This document shows, in pieces, positions 60,147 to 64,000 of a DNA stretch of 64,000 bases. Made by a program: the position numbers and the translations under genes. Each line of letters starts with the position of its first letter. Position 1 is the first letter of the stretch. The notes under the pieces are model-generated. The model worked only from the letters and a program-made list of their open reading frames with translations. It searched no databases and had not been told where the DNA came from. The stretch is taken from assembly GCF_003851545.1 (NCBI RefSeq), contig NZ_BHVX01000002.1, forward strand, positions 186,001 to 250,000, written 5' to 3'. This stretch comes from Ralstonia sp. SET104. Lineage in GTDB: Bacteria > Pseudomonadota > Gammaproteobacteria > Burkholderiales > Burkholderiaceae.

Positions 60147-60374
60147 ATGCACGCAACGCAAACTTCCGCACCCGCCCGGCCGTGGTGGCGTGAGCCCTGG
60201 CCGTGGCTGCTGATGGCCGGGCCGTTTGTTGCCATGGTTGGCTGTGGCGTCACCATTTGGCTGGCGACGTCACATCCTGATGCCGTTATCCACGACAACG
60301 TCGTGCGACGCGGCCTGGTCATCGAAAAGCCGGCCGCCGCGCCGGCACATGCCATTCATGCGGAGGCGCGATGA
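60147..60374 (+). CDS. Short CcoH/FixH-like membrane protein
   Basis: The 75-aa product sits where ccoH lies in other cbb3 clusters. It has WWREPWPWLLMAGPFVAMVGCGVTIWLA, one transmembrane helix, then HDNVVRRGLVIEK, resembling the V-D-x-Y-x-x-G-L segment of FixH. FixH is usually about 150-170 aa with a longer periplasmic domain; this one stops soon after that segment, so it is a truncated or minimal form. The SD AGGAGG precedes the ATG, and the stop overlaps the next gene (ATGA). Confidence 0.72.
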   Translation: MHATQTSAPARPWWREPWPWLLMAGPFVAMVGCGVTIWLATSHPDAVIHDNVVRRGLVIEKPAAAPAHAIHAEAR

Positions 60375-60625
60375 AGCGGCGACTGCTGATGTGGATTCTG
60401 TGGCCGGCGTTTCTGTCGGCCGCACTGGCGGAGCTGGTCGTTTTTGCGGTGGTGGATCCGGCCGACCTGCGTTTTTTTGGTGAACAGATTGCGGTGTCGG
60501 CCCAGGCGGTCTACACCGTATCGTTCTTTGTGTTCTGGCTGCTGTGCGGATTGTCGAGCGCGCTGACGCTCTATGTGTCGCCGGGTATCGGCAAACTGGA
60601 AGCGCATGAACACCCGCTCGTGTGA
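60371..60625 (+). CDS. Small two-helix membrane protein of unknown function (cbb3-linked)
   Basis: I do not recognise this family. The 84-aa product has two strongly hydrophobic segments (LLMWILWPAFLSAALAELVVFAVV and AVYTVSFFVFWLLCGLSSALTLYV), separated by a short loop with PADLRFFGEQIAVSAQ. It overlaps the CcoH-like gene by 4 bases (ATGA), so it is almost certainly translated with it and may take part in cbb3 assembly. No cysteine pair or heme motif is present. Confidence 0.8.
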   Translation: MKRRLLMWILWPAFLSAALAELVVFAVVDPADLRFFGEQIAVSAQAVYTVSFFVFWLLCGLSSALTLYVSPGIGKLEAHEHPLV

Positions 60626-60646
60626 GCGGGCATCATGGAAAGCCGC

Positions 60647-61438
60647 TTAGGCGGCCTGACCGCTCATCACCTGGCGCAGGCCGGCCAGGTCGATCAGCTT
60701 GACGTGACGCTGGCGGATTTGAATCAGGCCGGCCTCGGCAAAGCGCGAGAACAGGCGGCTGACGGTTTCGAGCTTGAGGCCGAGATAGCTGCCCAGTTCT
60801 TCGCGGCTCATGCGCAGCACGAACTCCGTCGACGAATACCCGCGCTGGGCCGAACGCTTGGAAAGGTTGAGCAGGAATGCCGCAAGACGTTCTTCCGCAC
60901 GCATGGAACCCAGCGTGAGCAGCATCAGATGATCCTGCGAGATTTCTTTGCTCATGATGCGCAGGAACTGATGCTGCAGCGAAGGCAGCCGGCGCGAAAG
61001 CTGTTGCAACTGGTCGTAGCGCACGACGCAGACTTCGGTATCTTCCAGCGCGGTGGCGTCCGACACGTGACGCATGTCGCCAATGCCGTCGAGCCCGACG
61101 ATTTCCCCCGGCAGGTGGAACCCCGTGATCTGGTGGCGACCGTCTTCAAGCGTCACATGTGTCTTGAGCGTGCCGAAACGAATACCGTAAACCGCCTCAA
61201 GCGGCTCACCAAGGGAGTAGAGCGATTGCCCCTTCTTGATTCGGATGCGCTCGTTGACCAAATCGTCCATTTTGCGCACGTCGTCCGAATTCATTCCCAC
61301 TGGCAGGCAAATTTGCCCGAGTACGCAGGTGGAACAACGCGAGGCTTGATCGGTAAGTGCGATTCGAGTGAGCACGGGCGGGGGCGACTGAATTTCGAGA
61401 AAGTGAGATGAATAATTCTTCTGGTACGACTCGCGCAT
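60647..61438 (-). CDS. fnr: FNR-type oxygen-sensing transcriptional regulator
   Basis: This Crp/Fnr-family regulator carries an oxygen-labile 4Fe-4S cluster. The 263-aa product has the N-terminal cysteines CSTCVLGQICLPVG (C35, C38, C44) plus a fourth at C137 in EVCVVRYDQL, a cyclic-nucleotide-like sensor fold, and a C-terminal HTH (SREELGSYLGLKLETVSRLFSRF) with the FNR-specific ETVSR recognition residues. It should bind TTGAT-N4-ATCAA, and such boxes lie upstream of ccoI and ccoN. The ATG at 61438 opens MRESYQKNYSS. It is convergent with the cbb3 accessory genes. Confidence 0.95.
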   Translation of the reverse strand: MRESYQKNYSSHFLEIQSPPPVLTRIALTDQASRCSTCVLGQICLPVGMNSDDVRKMDDLVNERIRIKKGQSLYSLGEPLEAVYGIRFGTLKTHVTLEDGRHQITGFHLPGEIVGLDGIGDMRHVSDATALEDTEVCVVRYDQLQQLSRRLPSLQHQFLRIMSKEISQDHLMLLTLGSMRAEERLAAFLLNLSKRSAQRGYSSTEFVLRMSREELGSYLGLKLETVSRLFSRFAEAGLIQIRQRHVKLIDLAGLRQVMSGQAA

Positions 61439-61460
61439 ATTATAACGGCGGCCGTCTTGC

Positions 61461-61478
61461 CATCGGACATTTCCGATG
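61461..61478. repeat. Small inverted repeat upstream of fnr
   Basis: CATCGGA at 61461-61467 pairs with TCCGATG at 61472-61478 around a 4-base centre, 23 bases before the fnr ATG. It could be an operator or an mRNA hairpin in the fnr leader. Confidence 0.45.
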
Positions 61479-61527
61479 TGACAAAATGCGCGAATTCAGC
61501 TTGGTTCGCAACAGCAGAACGAAAACT

Positions 61528-61541
61528 TTGGTCCATATCAA
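61528..61541. promoter_or_regulatory. FNR-like box in the fnr-TauE intergenic region
   Basis: TTGGTCCATATCAA matches TTGAT-N4-ATCAA at 9 of 10 bases. It lies 15 bases before the TauE/SafE start and about 90 bases upstream of the fnr start, so autoregulation of fnr is plausible. For the TauE gene the position suggests repression rather than activation. Confidence 0.5.
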
Positions 61542-61556
61542 AAGAGCGTCGAAAAG

Positions 61557-62300
61557 ATGAGTGCCGCGGCGCTTGTGAGCGTTTTTTTGATTGCATTGCT
61601 CGGCGGCGTGCATTGTCTGGCGATGTGCAGCGGTATCGCACTCGCGGCCGAACGCGCAACCGTGGCAGTGCGGATCGTGTCGCGACGCCGGCTGTGGTTC
61701 GAGCAGATCGTCATGCATGCGGGGCGGTTGACAACTTATGCGCTGCTCGGCGCAGTCATGGGGGCGATGGGCGCGACTGTCTGGCGTCAGCAATGGCTGC
61801 CGATTCAGCGTGGCTTGTTTGCCCTCGCCAGCGCGTTGCTCCTCGCCTACGGTGTTTTGCTGCTCGTTCGCTCTGCCGGAGATACGTGGCGCAGTGTGTG
61901 GCTTGAGCGGTTGCTCGGTCGCGTCGCCGGCGGTTTGTCTCGGGTGAGTGCCGCGCTAGGCGGCAAGTTGCAGCGCCAGCCGCCGTTGCTGCGCCGCTAT
62001 GTCACGGGAATGGCCTGGGGGCTGGTGCCGTGCGGCATGGTGTATGGCGCACTGGCTGTGGCGTTGTTGGCAGGCAACGCTGCCTCGGGAGCCGTCGTCA
62101 TGCTCGCCTTTGGTGCGGGCACGCTTCCGAATCTTCTGATGATGTCCGGTTTGGCCGGGTGGCTGCGCGGACTGTCGCGCCGGCGATGGGCGCGTAGCGT
62201 GGCCGGTGCCGCCATCGCCGTATTCGGCGTTTGGGGGTTGGTGCACGCGATCTGGCTGCCTGAGATGCTTAACGCACACGGCTTTTGTCTGGTGCTGTAG
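61557..62300 (+). CDS. TauE/SafE-family (SirC/cbb3-linked) membrane protein
   Basis: The 247-aa polytopic membrane protein has about six predicted helices and the segment GGVHCLAMCSGIALA near the N-terminus, a signature of the sulfite exporter TauE/SafE branch found in cbb3 and cytochrome c clusters (related to DsbD/CcdA membrane domains). The His-Cys and Met-Cys pairs may bind copper or carry thiols, so a role in copper or redox supply to the oxidase is more likely than sulphite export. It is divergent from fnr. Confidence 0.8.
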   Translation: MSAAALVSVFLIALLGGVHCLAMCSGIALAAERATVAVRIVSRRRLWFEQIVMHAGRLTTYALLGAVMGAMGATVWRQQWLPIQRGLFALASALLLAYGVLLLVRSAGDTWRSVWLERLLGRVAGGLSRVSAALGGKLQRQPPLLRRYVTGMAWGLVPCGMVYGALAVALLAGNAASGAVVMLAFGAGTLPNLLMMSGLAGWLRGLSRRRWARSVAGAAIAVFGVWGLVHAIWLPEMLNAHGFCLVL

Positions 62301-62786
62301 CCGTTTAAAGCGCGCCCAGATCGTTATCCAGTCTGGGAGGGGGTGCTAGGACATCTTCCCGGTTGCGGCGCCGCGCGAAATTGCCCTACAATCGACAACA
62401 ATTCGATTCGCCACCCGCGCAACTCAACAATCCCAAGCGCGGCGCCAAGCGATGCCATCCAGCGGTAGAGTCACCCTGGACAGTCGATTCGGGCGAGCTG
62501 CCTTCTTCGTTGGCGGTCGTTCGGTGCAGTATCCGTCCCCATGGCGGCGGAAGAAATTGCCCTTGTGGTGCCTGACCGGCACCGGATCAACTCGCTCCTC
62601 CGGCCCTACTTTGCGGGCACAGCCACTGCGTTTTGGTGCAGGGCCCAATTGAATCAATGGGCCTTTGTGCGCCGGGCCCGGGCGGGCAACAGCATTCAGA
62701 AATGCCGCGTGCTTCGCGGCGGGACGACAAACCTCAAGCGTGACGGCGACTGGCCGAGCGCGAGCAATGACGAGCCGCTCAACCCG
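62301..62786. other. Long leader/intergenic region before scpB
   Basis: This 486-base region contains a promoter candidate (62363-62392) and then about 390 bases before the scpB ATG. The scpB frame is open through 62541-62786 but does not look conserved. A weak palindrome at 62642-62663 (GGCCC...GGGCC) is visible. Nothing else is recognised. Confidence 0.5.
62363..62392 (+). promoter_or_regulatory. Sigma-70-type promoter candidate for scpB
   Basis: TTGCGG at 62363-62368 and TACAAT at 62387-62392 are separated by 18 bases. The -10 matches 5 of 6 bases and the -35 four of 6 (TTGACA). Confidence 0.5.
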
Positions 62787-63629
62787 ATGAATACCCAAGA
62801 GGCGAAAATCGTCCTCGAGACCGCGCTGATCTGCGCGCAGGACCCGTTGCGAGTCAATGACTTGCGCAAGCTGTTCGACGAAGATGTTTCGGCCGACACG
62901 ATCCGTGTGCTGCTCGAAGAGCTGCGCCAGGACTGGCTGAATCGCGGTGTGGAGCTGGTTGCGCTTGCCTCCGGGTGGCGCCTGCAGAGCCGCCCCGAGA
63001 TGCGTGTGTATCTCGATCGTCTGCATCCGGAAAAGCCGCCCAAGTACTCGCGCGCAGTGATGGAAACGCTGGCGATTATTTCGTATCGCCAGCCGGTCAC
63101 CCGCGGCGATATTGAAGACATTCGCGGCGTTACGGTCAACACGCAGATCATCAAGCAGATTGAAGACCGTGGCTGGATCGAAGTCATCGGCCATCGTGAC
63201 GTGCCGGGCCGCCCGGCGCTGTATGCGACGACCAAGCAGTTTCTTGACGACCTGGGCTTGCGCTCGCTCGACGAACTGCCGCCGCTGGAAGATGCCCGCG
63301 CGCAGGCGCAGGCGAGCCTGCTGGAGCAGGGCGCCATCGAGTTCGAGGGCGGTGCAATTGCGGTGGAAGAACTGACCACGCTGGTCAATGAGGCGCCGGA
63401 AGGTGCCGAAAGCGCGGGAGTTCCGGCCGCAGGCGCGACCGAATCGCCGGTCGACAACGCTTCCATTGAAGCCGTCGCCGATACACAAGCGCAGCCTGAG
63501 GTGATGTCGGCCGACGAGCCCGCGCTGGAAACCGAGTCGCAAGCGGTGAATGCGAACGAGGTTGCGCCGGAAGGCGAACACAAAACACCGGCCGAGCCGC
63601 CTGCGGCTCCCGTTAACGAGCATTCGTAA
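62787..63629 (+). CDS. scpB: Segregation and condensation protein B
   Basis: ScpB is a winged-helix partner of the SMC-ScpA condensin-like complex that compacts chromosomes. The 280-aa product has the two-winged-helix body: [29 protein letters not shown], the conserved [29 protein letters not shown] and [28 protein letters not shown]. It then has a long acidic, Ala/Pro-rich C-terminal tail of about 90 residues, common in Burkholderiales. The ATG at 62787 gives the expected N-terminus; the frame opens at 62541. Confidence 0.94.
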   Translation: MNTQEAKIVLETALICAQDPLRVNDLRKLFDEDVSADTIRVLLEELRQDWLNRGVELVALASGWRLQSRPEMRVYLDRLHPEKPPKYSRAVMETLAIISYRQPVTRGDIEDIRGVTVNTQIIKQIEDRGWIEVIGHRDVPGRPALYATTKQFLDDLGLRSLDELPPLEDARAQAQASLLEQGAIEFEGGAIAVEELTTLVNEAPEGAESAGVPAAGATESPVDNASIEAVADTQAQPEVMSADEPALETESQAVNANEVAPEGEHKTPAEPPAAPVNEHS

Positions 63630-63686
63630 CACCATGCCAGCCGCGCAGTTGGCGCATGGCCTGAACCCCTAGATTTGAAAGACGTT

Positions 63687-64000
63687 GTGAGTACTCAGCC
63701 AGATTCCATGGATACACGTATGCCGGCCGACGCCGACGCTCAGCCGCCCCGCCAAGACGGCGGCGATGGGACCGAGGCCGCGCCTCGTCGCAAGGGATTG
63801 CGCCGGGGCCTGCGCAACCTCGTGGCTTCGCGCCGCCCGCAGCAGGACGGTCGCCCCGAAGGCGAAGCCGCTGAGGCGGGTAGGGCGGATGCCGGCCAGC
63901 CAGCGCAGCCGCGCAAGAGCCGCGCGCCGCGGGCGCGCAAGCCGAAGGAGGTAGCGGGCGAGCCTGCGGTCGTTGCTGCAGAAGGCGCCGCGCCAGTTGA
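63687..64000 (+). CDS. rluB: Probable pseudouridine synthase RluB, N-terminal part (cut by window edge)
   Basis: An open frame starts GTG at 63687 (or ATG at 63708) and runs off the end of the window. The visible residues are a basic, Arg/Ala/Pro-rich low-complexity region (RRKGLRRGLRNLVASRRPQ; RKSRAPRARKPKE). In Burkholderiaceae the gene after scpB is usually rluB, whose protein carries such an extension before the S4 and catalytic domains. No catalytic motif is inside the window, so the name rests on position and composition. Confidence 0.55.
   Translation, partial: MSTQPDSMDTRMPADADAQPPRQDGGDGTEAAPRRKGLRRGLRNLVASRRPQQDGRPEGEAAEAGRADAGQPAQPRKSRAPRARKPKEVAGEPAVVAAEGAAPV

Noticed and set aside
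60635-61411. 258-codon plus-strand frame opposite fnr
   Set aside because: The minus-strand product has all FNR motifs, so the plus-strand frame is a shadow.

Overview
The window is a stretch of core chromosome from a high-GC betaproteobacterium of the Burkholderiaceae, most likely a Ralstonia. This rests on protein resemblance and on gene order: (ispG)-hisS-yfgM-bamB-der-hfq-hflX-hflK-hflC-yjeT-hisZ-purA, an odhABL block followed by zapE, scpB next to an rluB-like gene, and a ccoNOQP cluster with ccoG and an FNR-type regulator. I see no prophage, insertion sequence, integrase, CRISPR array, toxin-antitoxin pair, defence system or rRNA operon. The only RNA gene is tRNA-Leu(CAG). Coding density and codon use look even throughout.

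Layout. 1-12.75 kb: tRNA charging, outer-membrane assembly (BamB), ribosome GTPases (Der, HflX), Hfq, the HflKC modulators of FtsH, and histidine and purine synthesis. 12.75-19.3 kb: tRNA-Leu on the minus strand, RNase R, RlmB, a sirtuin, then transaldolase and ribose-5-phosphate isomerase facing away from each other. 19.4-27 kb: a chemoreceptor with a clear sigma-28 promoter, an iron-trafficking/YggX protein, ArgA and the very large helicase HrpA. 27-32.1 kb: a compact, poorly understood group (secreted beta-propeller, NodB-type deacetylase, membrane hydroxylase, EI24 membrane protein) followed by a CinA-N protein and a rhodanese. 32.2-37.6 kb: nitrogen control, with glnA behind a sigma-54 promoter carrying two NtrC-type sites, a DUF4124 protein, and ntrB-ntrC. 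37.6-44.3 kb: a small helical protein, a HAD phosphatase and the complete ugpBAECQ glycerol-3-phosphate operon behind a recognisable Pho box. 44.5-51.5 kb: the 2-oxoglutarate dehydrogenase operon and zapE. 51.5-62.3 kb: a ComB-like phosphatase, then the cbb3 oxidase island ccoI-ccoS-ccoNOQP-ccoG-(ccoH-like)-orf, the minus-strand FNR-type regulator and a TauE/SafE membrane protein. 62.4-64 kb: scpB and the start of a probable rluB, cut by the window edge.

How the parts work together. Three regulatory circuits can be read directly from the DNA. NtrB/NtrC are encoded 0.7-3.5 kb downstream of glnA, whose upstream region carries the NtrC/sigma-54 signals. The FNR-type protein is encoded beside cbb3 genes that carry FNR boxes. 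The ugp operon carries a PhoB signature. A fourth signal, the sigma-28 promoter, ties the chemoreceptor to flagellar gene control.

I did not find a convincing new large system. The best candidates for undescribed biology are the tight propeller-deacetylase-hydroxylase gene set (27.07-29.88 kb), the uncharacterised 84-residue membrane protein coupled to a shortened CcoH, and several unexplained palindromes in leader regions. Start codons were re-chosen by hand where the longest open frame was clearly too long. Function calls come from motif recognition by eye, without database searches.
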